Shown here piece by piece: positions 56,079 to 63,753 of a stretch of 64,000 nt of DNA. Position 1 is the stretch's first letter. Each line of letters opens with the position of its first letter. A program made the translations under genes and the position numbers. Below the pieces are notes generated by a model. The model was not told where the DNA came from. It saw nothing but the letters and a program-made list of their open reading frames with translations, and made no database searches. Source of the stretch: Lachnospiraceae bacterium (GTDB taxonomy: Bacteria > Bacillota > Clostridia > Lachnospirales > Lachnospiraceae); the NCBI GenBank assembly GCA_024691305.1, contig JAILNS010000015.1:1-64000 (forward strand). The letters are read 5' to 3'.

Positions 56079-56396
56079 ATGATTATGAATGACACAACTG
56101 AAAACAATTTCACAAAAGATCCAGCTACGCAAAGGGCAGAGTTTCTGAAACTTATGAGCGAAAATTGTGAGACTATCATCAAATCTCGCGAAGCTGTAAA
56201 ACAGATTAGAGAATTATTTGCTGAAGGGACGACATGCAGTATCACAGTGTATCAGGTAAATCAGGTTATAGAGCATTGCGATGTGTCTATCCTGCCAGAT
56301 ACTGTTCCGGGATTGATGGACTTGATTGAGACTGACATCCAGAATCGTGAAGCCCTTGTAAAAGATTTAGGCCGTCAGATATCAGAGGTATTATGA
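56079..56396 (+). CDS. hypothetical 105-residue protein
   Basis: AGGCGGAG precedes the ATG. Helical and acidic with a SITVYQVNQVIEHCDVSILPD segment; no motif recognised. Overlaps the next gene by 4 bases (ATGA), so it belongs to a small coupled pair downstream of the origin. Confidence 0.6.
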   Translation: MIMNDTTENNFTKDPATQRAEFLKLMSENCETIIKSREAVKQIRELFAEGTTCSITVYQVNQVIEHCDVSILPDTVPGLMDLIETDIQNREALVKDLGRQISEVL

Positions 56397-56584
56397 TGTT
56401 CCCTATTATAAACCAGCAACAGCTTGACGATGTAATGTCATCCCGGATCAGGCGCGAACGTGCCAAGATCCACCAGAAGCATGCCGAAGAACTTCAGCCT
56501 TTCATTGATAACCTTGACCGGATGCGTGATGATCTCATAGCACTCCGGGATAGATGGAAGGAAGCACGGGAAAATGATAGTTGA
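56393..56584 (+). CDS. hypothetical 63-residue coiled-coil protein
   Basis: MMFPIINQQQLDDVMSSRIRRERAKIHQKHAEELQPF is a charged amphipathic helix. Coupled to the previous gene. Unknown function. Confidence 0.55.
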   Translation: MMFPIINQQQLDDVMSSRIRRERAKIHQKHAEELQPFIDNLDRMRDDLIALRDRWKEARENDS

Positions 56585-56648
56585 TTTATGTTGTAACATA
56601 ACGTATAATTTATGTTGTAACAGAAATCTAACGGAAAGGAGCTGAAAA

Positions 56649-56840
56649 ATGTCACCACGAACGGGCAGACCTACCACAGATCCCAAGACTGTTCATGTTG
56701 GATATCGCATGAGCCCTACAACAGTACAGAAACTTGATGAATGTTGTGAAGCGCTTAATATGAGTAAGTCTGATATTATCCGTCTGGGAATCGAAAAGGT
56801 ACACGCGGAATCTTTCAAGATCGAGCGCAAAAATAAATAA
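56649..56840 (+). CDS. ribbon-helix-helix regulator
   Basis: 63 residues, SPRTGRPTTDPKTVHVGYRMSPTTVQKLDECCEALNMSKSDIIRLGIEKV, a CopG/Arc-type RHH domain with the common GRP N-terminal arm. AAAGGAG precedes the ATG. Such proteins regulate copy number or their own operon in small elements. Confidence 0.85.
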   Translation: MSPRTGRPTTDPKTVHVGYRMSPTTVQKLDECCEALNMSKSDIIRLGIEKVHAESFKIERKNK

Positions 56841-56878
56841 GCGGTCTGAATAGTTTGGCGACCATCAACCGCTTATTT
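56835..56878 (+). terminator. terminator-like inverted repeat after the RHH gene
   Basis: AAATAAGCGGT and ACCGCTTATTT (11 bp perfect) around a 22-base loop; the RHH stop codon lies in the left arm. Confidence 0.65.
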
Positions 56879-56887
56879 ACCCCGTTT

Positions 56888-56987
56888 AGGTAGATAACAA
56901 GAATCAGTCCACGGAGATTCCGAAGAATGACCTGATATCTTCTTTCATTCTAACGTATTTCCGTCACTGATTCAAGTTATCCCACCA
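56888..56987. repeat. ~100-base compound palindrome (cruciform or structured RNA)
   Basis: Nested arms in order: GGT, GATAAC (56893), GAATCAGT (56901), ACGGA (56911), AGAATGA (56924), then TCATTCT (56945), TCCGT (56960), ACTGATTC (56966), GTTATC (56976), ACC. About 29 bp can pair with small symmetric internal loops. It occupies the 57041 gene's upstream gap. Confidence 0.75.
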
Positions 56988-57040
56988 TTACAACTGAATA
57001 TGGAACGTAAAGAACAATAGTCTATATGAAAGGGAAAACT

Positions 57041-57340
57041 ATGGAACAGAATAGACAATATATTGCTTTTAACGTATCAAAAGAGGAAGCCCTTGCTGTT
57101 ATAGAACAGCTGGAAGCAGAACCGGGAACAAAGCGCTTCATTGATGGCCTGAAAACAGCCAAGACATTCAGACGCGCGAAAAATGGCGGACTACTCTCCA
57201 GTGAAGCCAAGTATCTGAGCGCGCGAGTGTATTCCGGAGCTGATGATCTGTATGATCTGATGGCCACTGCCTACAATATCGGATATCGCCGAGGATATCT
57301 TCAATCAGAGCGTAACCACAGAAAGGGGGCAAACTTATGA
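57041..57340 (+). CDS. hypothetical 99-residue protein
   Basis: AAAGGGAAAA before the ATG at 57041 supports this start over 57026. MEQNRQYIAFNVSKEEALAVIEQLEAEPGTKRFIDGLKTAKTFRRAK, then a helix-rich tail. Unknown; overlaps the next small gene by 4 bases and belongs to the integrase transcript. Confidence 0.6.
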   Translation: MEQNRQYIAFNVSKEEALAVIEQLEAEPGTKRFIDGLKTAKTFRRAKNGGLLSSEAKYLSARVYSGADDLYDLMATAYNIGYRRGYLQSERNHRKGANL

Positions 57341-57468
57341 AGCAGCTTCTATCAAGAATGATCCTGATACTGACATGGAAACGCATGGATGCTATTCAAT
57401 ACTATAACTATTGCAAGAAGCATGATATTCCGCTGGATGAAATACCGGAGAGAATGAAAGGAAGGTGA
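57337..57468 (+). CDS. small 43-residue protein upstream of integrase
   Basis: Too short for the ORF track. MKQLLSRMILILTWKRMDAIQYYNYCKKHDIPLDEIPERMKGR, with AAAGGGGGC before the ATG, which overlaps the previous stop. Its stop lies 4 bases before the integrase ATG. Confidence 0.6.
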   Translation: MKQLLSRMILILTWKRMDAIQYYNYCKKHDIPLDEIPERMKGR

Positions 57469-57472
57469 TTAT

Positions 57473-58585
57473 ATGGCAAGACAGAAAAAGCGTGCTGACG
57501 GGCGCTTCATGAAATATACCAAGTGTAATGGCAAGAGATACTATGTATATGGCCGGACTAAAGATGAAGTTGATGAAAAGCTGAATGAATTGAAAGAAAA
57601 ACTGAAGAAGGGGATCCAGGATCATGATGATCCTACTCTGGATAGTTTCCACGTTAGATGGACTGAGAACAGACGCGACAGCATAAAGGAATCAACGCTC
57701 AGATGCCAGCACTTCCAGTACAATAGCTGTGCTGATGTTCTTATCAATGGCAAGAGGTTAGGTGATTATAGACTGTCAGAGATCAAAGCGGATGATATCC
57801 GGCAAGTACAGAAAGCGCTTCAGAACAGTGAAAAGAAGAATCGAACACAGACTATAAATGATAAGATTGCTGTTCTATCTCATATCTTCCATGATGCACT
57901 GGTGGAAAGATACATTGATTATAACCCGTGTGTAGCTGTTAAACCGCTGAAGCGGACAGAAGAACGCGCAAGAGATACCATCCACCGGGCATTGACGATT
58001 GACGAACAGCAGACCTTTTTCCAAAATGCTGAGAAATCATATTATTATGATGTGTTTAGGATGGCAATTCTGACCGGAATGCGTATCGGAGAAATCGGAG
58101 CACTGTATCAATCGGATATCTATGATGATGCTATCCATATCGCGCGGACTATAACCAAGACCGAAACGGGCGGATATCAAATCGGTGAGGACACCAAGAC
58201 CATACACGGAAAGAGAACGATCCCCCTGAACGATCAGATCAGAGAGGTTATAGACCACCAGAAGCAAATCAATAAGATGCTGGATGGTGATAAGATCGTT
58301 GCTATGAACAGTCCGATATTCAAAGCACCGGAAAGAGGATTGCTGATGGCTACTCCATTAGATAGAGAAATCGGAAGGATATGCAAGAGGACAGGGATCG
58401 AAAAGTTTACAGCGCACGCTTTCAGGGCAACTTTTGCAACCAGGTGCATAGAACAGGGCATTGAGCCGAGAACACTACAAGAACTACTTGGACATGCTGA
58501 TTTTGGTATAACAATGAATCTATACGGACATGTCACGGATAACACGCTGGAAACAGCCATGAACAGCTTGAGCATAGCACTATAA
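57473..58585 (+). CDS. int: tyrosine integrase
   Basis: 370 residues. An N-terminal arm-binding domain (KKRADGRFMKYTKCNGKRYYVYGRTKDEVDEKLNELKEKLKKG), a core-binding domain (about 60-160) and the catalytic domain with Arg in LTGMRIGEIGAL, HAFR, LLGHADFGITMNLYGH and the tyrosine nucleophile in NLYGH. Tn916/phage-type. It lies at the right end and reads toward attR, with a GGAAGG ribosome site. Confidence 0.95.
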   Translation: MARQKKRADGRFMKYTKCNGKRYYVYGRTKDEVDEKLNELKEKLKKGIQDHDDPTLDSFHVRWTENRRDSIKESTLRCQHFQYNSCADVLINGKRLGDYRLSEIKADDIRQVQKALQNSEKKNRTQTINDKIAVLSHIFHDALVERYIDYNPCVAVKPLKRTEERARDTIHRALTIDEQQTFFQNAEKSYYYDVFRMAILTGMRIGEIGALYQSDIYDDAIHIARTITKTETGGYQIGEDTKTIHGKRTIPLNDQIREVIDHQKQINKMLDGDKIVAMNSPIFKAPERGLLMATPLDREIGRICKRTGIEKFTAHAFRATFATRCIEQGIEPRTLQELLGHADFGITMNLYGHVTDNTLETAMNSLSIAL

Positions 58586-58607
58586 ACAGATGATACCAGA
58601 GATAGAG

Positions 58608-58641
58608 AGAAGCGGGATAGACACAATGCCCGCTTCTTTTT
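58608..58641 (+). terminator. integrase terminator
   Basis: AGAAGCGGG/CCCGCTTCT (9 bp), 12-base loop, TTTTT. Confidence 0.9.
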
Positions 58642-58667
58642 ATGCGCTTTCATATAGTATTCGTAGA

Positions 58668-58688
58668 AGTTGTCAAATAGGTTGTCAA
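58668..58688 (+). repeat. right arm-type repeat
   Basis: AGTTGTCAAATAGGTTGTCA-type sequence, 20 of 21 identical to 48620-48640, 39 bases inside attR. Confidence 0.75.
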
Positions 58689-58726
58689 TCGTGCATAGAT
58701 GCTGATATATAAAGGGGTGTCAGACA

Positions 58727-58748
58727 AAGTCCCTTCTTCCGCAGTAAG
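58727..58748 (+). repeat. attR core repeat
   Basis: Second copy of the 22-base core, carrying only the tRNA 3' end. The bases just outside lead into the displaced terminator. Confidence 0.92.
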
Positions 58749-58781
58749 AGAGAAGTCTTATGACTTCTCTTTTTATTTTTC
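58749..58781 (+). terminator. original tRNA-Leu terminator, displaced by the element
   Basis: AGAGAAGTC-TTAT-GACTTCTCT then TTTTTATTTTT, directly outside attR. In the empty site it would lie ~5 bases after the tRNA. Confidence 0.85.
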
Positions 58782-59873
58782 ATTTAAGTCTATTCCGTGG
58801 TTTAGCAAAAACTCATGCCATGGTTCATATGAAGATCCTTTTAAGTGGATATCGTCAAATGTAAGATCCGCCCTAAGCCCCCCGGCTTCATCATCGACGA
58901 CTTCATTGACATCGATGTAGTATATGCGGATATTGTCGGCCAGTGTCTTTATTGCTTCGTTTCGCACATTTATGTTTGTGTTGTTATAAAGCTGGTCGGT
59001 GGCGCTCTTTGAGGAAGAAACATGCATTATCCCGTTTATGAATATGATGGCTTCGGGCTGAGCCTGTCTTATTCTGTCGACAACTTCGGAATAAGCATCT
59101 TTAAAGTATTCGGAGTTCCCGACACCGATTTCATTTATCCCGACCATTATATAGATCTTGGAGTAGTTTTTTTCTTCAAGCACTTCCCAGAGGGACTTTT
59201 GAGTCCCGTCAAAGGAACGGATCTGTTTTCCGTCAAGCAGATTAAAAATCGTTAGAGCTTTTTTGACATAAAAATCTGCTCTTTCATCAATCGGCTCACA
59301 GTATTGTGAAAGACCTACCATTCGTGAATCTCCGACAAAGAGAGCATCATTAAAGTAATCATCATCTACTGTTATGAATTCATGAGTCATATCATCGAAA
59401 GTACGCTCGGGTTCGGCTTCTTCCGGGATTACATCCGTTTGACCTGCGTTTGCTGCATCGGTATCTTCCAAGCTGTCCGAAGTAGCATCGGCATCAGATA
59501 TATCCGTTGAAACTGCGTCGGTATTAAGCTCGGTAACTTCGGGAGCGCTGGAGGCGGTATTTAAGTCAGTATCACCATTTTGAACGGGTATATCTTCGTT
59601 GGAAGTTTCACCGGTTTCCGAAGAGACCGAAGTATTTGCAGAGGATGATCCTTTCCACGGATAAATGCCGTTTCGTAAGCCCTGCATTACGATACCTGCC
59701 GTCGGTGTATGGATAAGGTCGTATTGAGGAGATGCATATATCGAAGGCATTCCGATAAGACCTGTTAAGGTGACTACTGCGACGGTCAGCATTACAGACA
59801 TAAGAAGTATATAGTTCTTTTTTTCCGGCTTTTTTTTATGCTGTTTTCTTTTTTGATCTTTTGTATTATTCAT
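58773..59873 (-). CDS. SGNH-fold hydrolase/acetyltransferase partner
   Basis: 366 residues. A basic N-terminus and one membrane helix (about 21-42) place the rest outside the cell. A Ser/Thr/Asp-rich linker (about 75-160) leads to an SGNH domain: block I ALFVGDSRMVGLSQ (Ser nucleophile), block III MVGINEIGVGNSEYF (Asn), block V DDIHLKGSSYEPWHEFL (Asp-His). It lies 25 bases after an MBOAT gene, so together they probably O-acylate a surface polysaccharide. The substrate is unknown. Confidence 0.83.
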   Translation of the reverse strand: MNNTKDQKRKQHKKKPEKKNYILLMSVMLTVAVVTLTGLIGMPSIYASPQYDLIHTPTAGIVMQGLRNGIYPWKGSSSANTSVSSETGETSNEDIPVQNGDTDLNTASSAPEVTELNTDAVSTDISDADATSDSLEDTDAANAGQTDVIPEEAEPERTFDDMTHEFITVDDDYFNDALFVGDSRMVGLSQYCEPIDERADFYVKKALTIFNLLDGKQIRSFDGTQKSLWEVLEEKNYSKIYIMVGINEIGVGNSEYFKDAYSEVVDRIRQAQPEAIIFINGIMHVSSSKSATDQLYNNTNINVRNEAIKTLADNIRIYYIDVNEVVDDEAGGLRADLTFDDIHLKGSSYEPWHEFLLNHGIDLNEK

Positions 59874-59898
59874 GATCTGAATTTAGTGCTCCTGTGGA

Positions 59899-61299
59899 TC
59901 AAAAACTCATATACATAAAAGGATTTGAAGCACTTCCGGCAATGCTGTATATGCTTATCCAAAATAAGATCAGCATGATGAGCGCAACTTTTATGGTGTA
60001 CTTGTTTTTATTCAATACTCTTTTGAGAGAAGGGATAAGAAAGAACAGCGCAGGTAACATATATATCCATCCCTCTCGAAGCAGGGAAACATAATCGGTT
60101 TCATTTATAACGGAAATGGGAGCACTGATATTTATAAGCCTCATGAAATAGTGCAAAAGGTCACTCGAAGATGTGAGAGCAAATATGATCCATGTGAGCG
60201 GGATAAGAATGAGTACATTGAAACGCCCCATTATGCGGCCGAAAACTCCGGCTCCGGTAAGTACGAATTTCTCAAATATTATAATGAGCAGAAGTGATAC
60301 TGCCCATAATATGTAATTAAAGCTAAGACCGTGCCAGAGTCCCGTGAGGAGCCAAACTATACTAAGATTAATAACGGTACGGGTACTTCCTTTTTTGCTT
60401 CCCCCAAGAGGTATATATATATAATCCTTGAACCATTCTCCCAGAGTCATATGCCATCTTCTGTAGAAATCCGATACCGAAGAAGCAAAATAGGGATTCT
60501 TGAAGTTACGGATAAACTTAAAACCAAACATCATTCCTATACCGGCAGCCATAAGTGAGTATCCCCAGAAATCGTAATAAAGATCCATGGAATAGACAAA
60601 AACACCTATCCAGGCCAAAGGGGTAGAGAGGTTTTCGTATCCTATCGTACCTATTTCACGCCAGATCATCGCAAGATGGTCTGCAATAACGACCTTAAAA
60701 AACAATCCGGTTATGAAATATATCAGACCTTCTTCTATATATCCCATGGCGTTTTTAATACGGCTTTTTGCGGATTCATTTGAAACTATAAGTCTGTTAG
60801 GGTTATCCAGTTCATAGGTAAAACGACTTATGGGACCGGAAATTATCTGTGTAAATAAAGATACGTATAATGTAAGGTCGGTCAGAGAGCCTCTGCGAAT
60901 GTTACCTCTGTACAGATCGCATTGATAGGATATCAGTTTGAATATGTAGAAACTCATTCCAAGCGGGAGCATAAACTCAATAACAAGCAAGTCTCCTATA
61001 TTAACCGGTTTCATAAAGGCGGCGCATAATTTAAATGCAATTAAGGCAGATGCATTTATGACCAGTGAAAATATAAGGGCGGGTTTCTTTTTTGCGGAAA
61101 CGGGAAATGAGAGCCCATAATTAATGATTATCGATAATAAAAGGATGATCAGATCGGGGCCGGCGTTTATGGCATAAAATATCAGGCCGGCTACAGAAAG
61201 TACGGGTGACCTGAATTTATACGGAACGATATAGTATATCAGAAGAATTACCGGAAGTACCCTGAATATGAATGTGAGGTCGGAAAATTGCATATTCAT
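59899..61299 (-). CDS. MBOAT family O-acyltransferase
   Basis: 466 residues, about ten membrane helices, AlgI/PatA-like: FYRRWHMTLGEWFKDYIYIPLGGSKKG and the catalytic His in LLTGLWHGLSFNYILWAV. It moves acyl groups across the membrane to a partner such as the adjacent SGNH protein. The start (61299 or 61293) has no clear ribosome site. Confidence 0.9.
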   Translation of the reverse strand: MNMQFSDLTFIFRVLPVILLIYYIVPYKFRSPVLSVAGLIFYAINAGPDLIILLLSIIINYGLSFPVSAKKKPALIFSLVINASALIAFKLCAAFMKPVNIGDLLVIEFMLPLGMSFYIFKLISYQCDLYRGNIRRGSLTDLTLYVSLFTQIISGPISRFTYELDNPNRLIVSNESAKSRIKNAMGYIEEGLIYFITGLFFKVVIADHLAMIWREIGTIGYENLSTPLAWIGVFVYSMDLYYDFWGYSLMAAGIGMMFGFKFIRNFKNPYFASSVSDFYRRWHMTLGEWFKDYIYIPLGGSKKGSTRTVINLSIVWLLTGLWHGLSFNYILWAVSLLLIIIFEKFVLTGAGVFGRIMGRFNVLILIPLTWIIFALTSSSDLLHYFMRLINISAPISVINETDYVSLLREGWIYMLPALFFLIPSLKRVLNKNKYTIKVALIMLILFWISIYSIAGSASNPFMYMSF

Positions 61300-61341
61300 A
61301 ACATGTATAAGTATAACTCATTTGTTCACATATTATTATGG

Positions 61342-61370
61342 TTAACAAAAAATATTATTCATGTTAAAAT
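61342..61370 (+). promoter_or_regulatory. promoter of the GGDEF gene
   Basis: TTAACA, 17 bases, TAAAAT; about 35 bases before the ATG at 61407. Confidence 0.65.
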
Positions 61371-61406
61371 ACTTATAATTGTCTTTTGGTATTATGGGAG
61401 TTTTAT

Positions 61407-62858
61407 ATGGAAAATAAAGTGGTTAAGGTCGAAGATGAACTTCTGGATCCGAGGATCTATCCCGAAGAACAGAGGGAGCTTGTAGAAGATTTTAATTCCA
61501 GATTAAAACTTATCATGGGAATAGTTACGGCACTTGGAAAAGAGTACCACACTATCTGGCTGGTAAACCGTAACGATCTTACGATGCATCTGTACAGGAG
61601 TACAGGTAAGAATACCACACGCGGAGCGGTGGAACTGGGATATAAGTACAACAATTACGATAAGTTCATACGTGATTATATAGATATATATGTAGTAGAT
61701 AATACCGAATCTATACAACAGGAAGTATGTTCGGATGTTATATTTGACAAGATCGGTAAAGGTGAGTTATACACCGTAGATTATATGAGGATGTCCGATG
61801 AGAGTGAGCTGACTTATCATCAGATGGCATTTGCCCTTGCAGGATGTCCTGATAATGCCGATTATTTTACCATAGCCTTCAGAGATATTGACAAATCCAT
61901 ACGCAGGCACATTTCCGACAAGAGATACCTTCGCGAACAGCTCGATATAGTGGCTGCACTCAGCCGGGATTATTATAATATCTTTAAGGTTGATATCAAT
62001 ACGGGTAATGTTGTTATCCTTAAACTTGACGGATATGTGACCAAGGGGATGGATGCTCCGAGTGATAAAGTATACCCTTATGATGTTTTGTACAAACAAT
62101 ATGTTAAGGACAGGGTTTATTCCGAGGACCAGCCGGCGATGCTTGAGGCAATGAGTCTTGAGACTGTGTATGCCAAGATGCAGGAACAGGATGAATATGT
62201 ATCCAGTTACCGTGTTATTGACAATGGAGAGATCCATTATTATCAGTTTACATATATTCCCGTCAATCCCGGGAATCCCGCGAGCGCCATTCTTGCAGGT
62301 TTTAAAAATGTTGATGACATAGTTGAGTCGGCCAAGGAACGGGAAGCTCTGGCAGTTCTTGCGGAAACAGACATAATGACCGGAATTCTTAACCGCGGAA
62401 GCGGTGAAAGAAAGGTTATAGATGCTTTGGCAAACGGCCGTATCGGTATGTTCTGCATACTTGATATAGATGACTTTAAGAATATCAACGATCATTTCGG
62501 ACACAGCGTCGGTGACAAAGTTATCAGGGGGATAGCCGATATCATAAGTAATGAGTTCAGGGAAAGAGATATAGTATTCAGGCTCGGCGGAGATGAATAT
62601 GCGGTCTTTGCACTTAATGTAGTTACAAAGGATGCGGCAGAGACAATAATAGAACGTGTCTTTGCAAAGATCGGTGAAATGGACCTGCCTGAACTTGGAG
62701 GAAGAAAGGTAACGGTAAGTGTAGGTGCAACGATCACAAATCCGGATCACAAATTCGGGTTTGAGACAGTGTATAAACTTGCCGATTCATGTGTGTATAA
62801 GAGTAAAGCCATAGACGGCTGTGCAGTAACTTTCGATGGTTCATGTATTCATAATTAA
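61407..62858 (+). CDS. soluble diguanylate cyclase with tandem PAS-like sensors
   Basis: 483 residues; the ATG at 61407 with GGGAG is preferred to the TTG at 61386. Two related PAS-like units (about 30-165, FNSRLKLIMGIVTALGKEYHTIWLV; about 175-300, QLDIVAALSRDYYNIFKVD) precede a GGDEF domain with intact LGGDEY at about 393 and LDIDDFKNINDHFGH. No membrane segment, so it senses a cytoplasmic signal. It overlaps the next gene by 23 bases. Confidence 0.88.
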   Translation: MENKVVKVEDELLDPRIYPEEQRELVEDFNSRLKLIMGIVTALGKEYHTIWLVNRNDLTMHLYRSTGKNTTRGAVELGYKYNNYDKFIRDYIDIYVVDNTESIQQEVCSDVIFDKIGKGELYTVDYMRMSDESELTYHQMAFALAGCPDNADYFTIAFRDIDKSIRRHISDKRYLREQLDIVAALSRDYYNIFKVDINTGNVVILKLDGYVTKGMDAPSDKVYPYDVLYKQYVKDRVYSEDQPAMLEAMSLETVYAKMQEQDEYVSSYRVIDNGEIHYYQFTYIPVNPGNPASAILAGFKNVDDIVESAKEREALAVLAETDIMTGILNRGSGERKVIDALANGRIGMFCILDIDDFKNINDHFGHSVGDKVIRGIADIISNEFRERDIVFRLGGDEYAVFALNVVTKDAAETIIERVFAKIGEMDLPELGGRKVTVSVGATITNPDHKFGFETVYKLADSCVYKSKAIDGCAVTFDGSCIHN

Positions 62859-63753
62859 TCCTAAATATACGGAAAAGAATTTTGCCACAAAGCTTAGGGA
62901 TCGTCTGTCAAAAATCCCTGAGCTTACATATTATGTTTTTACAACAGGTGCGGCGGGAGATGAAACGGAGCTTGCGCGAACGATAGAGGAAATCTTCGAA
63001 GGAGAGCAGTACAGGATCTATTGTTGCGGAGGTATTCAGTGTGTAAGAAACATAATTAACGGCTTAAGAGACATAAGCAAGGTTGAAATTGCTGTTTTCC
63101 CGACCATGCGTATCAAATATCTGGATGCACTCGGTCCGCAGAGTGCTTTTGAAAATCTTGAAGATCTGATCAACGGCAGCATAAAACGTGTTGATTATAT
63201 CAAAACGAATCACGGTGTTGCATTAAATGTCGTTTCATTCGGGATCGATCCATATATATACAGGGTTCACAACAATATTTCGGAACTTAGGATATTCGGT
63301 AAAAGGCTTCCATGGGGGATCGCTGTCGTTTATGCACTCCTGGTTGCACCGAACTATATCTATAATCTGGAAGTAGAGGGAAAAAGTAAAGTTCAAAAGG
63401 CATCTCATATATCGGTGAGTAATGTTTTGGGCCCCGGTAAGGATTATCTTGATAAGAGTGAATATGATGTCACGGATGGTATGGCATCGTATATGCTTGC
63501 ATACAGGTTCGGATTTATAAGCCGTATCCTGTTTGCGGTAAGGATAACAAAAAATAAGATCAAATACACCGGAGAGGGCGGTCACGATGAGAAGGCCCAG
63601 ATAACCAAAGCAAAGATAAGGCATATGAACGGAGTGCCTATTTGGGGAAATATGGACGGAGAGCAGGTACTTGCTACCGAATGGAAGATAGAGGTTGTAA
63701 AACAGGGACTAAAGCTTGTAATACCTGCGGGGACTATGGATGAAAGAGCATAA
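62836..63753 (+). CDS. diacylglycerol-kinase-fold protein lacking the GGDGT motif
   Basis: 305 residues with the two-domain layout of bacterial lipid kinases (DgkB/YegS): N-terminal Rossmann-like domain, then a beta-sandwich domain (VALNVVSFGIDPYIYR...). The nucleotide motif GGDGTxNEVxNG is replaced by C63-C-G-G-I-Q-C-V-R-N-I-I-N-G, so the aspartate and the threonine are missing. A lipid kinase may be inactive, or the protein may bind lipid or nucleotide. Its start lies inside the GGDEF gene. Confidence 0.75.
   Translation: MVHVFIINPKYTEKNFATKLRDRLSKIPELTYYVFTTGAAGDETELARTIEEIFEGEQYRIYCCGGIQCVRNIINGLRDISKVEIAVFPTMRIKYLDALGPQSAFENLEDLINGSIKRVDYIKTNHGVALNVVSFGIDPYIYRVHNNISELRIFGKRLPWGIAVVYALLVAPNYIYNLEVEGKSKVQKASHISVSNVLGPGKDYLDKSEYDVTDGMASYMLAYRFGFISRILFAVRITKNKIKYTGEGGHDEKAQITKAKIRHMNGVPIWGNMDGEQVLATEWKIEVVKQGLKLVIPAGTMDERA

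Larger units (their letters stand above)
48471..58748. mobile_element. 10.3-kb tRNA-Leu-integrated element (phage-satellite-like island)
   Basis: Bounded by 22-bp direct repeats of the tRNA-Leu 3' end. Contents in order: minus-strand coiled-coil gene, sigma-70-like gene, zinc-finger and coiled-coil genes, GC-rich palindromic gap, second zinc-finger gene, divergent repressor, excisionase, primase-polymerase, PriCT-2/RepA-like ATPase, iteron-like repeats, small genes including a ribbon-helix-helix regulator, long palindrome, tyrosine integrase. No relaxase, type IV secretion, terminase or capsid gene is visible, so it needs a helper to transfer. The module order resembles phage-inducible islands or small mobilisable elements; which of these is undecided. 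Confidence 0.88.

Noticed and set aside
48471-58748. Complete prophage or ICE
   Set aside because: No capsid, tail, lysis, terminase, relaxase or secretion genes among the ORFs.
61767-62750. 327-residue minus-strand ORF
   Set aside because: Antisense shadow of the GGDEF gene; composition unlike a real protein and no start signals.
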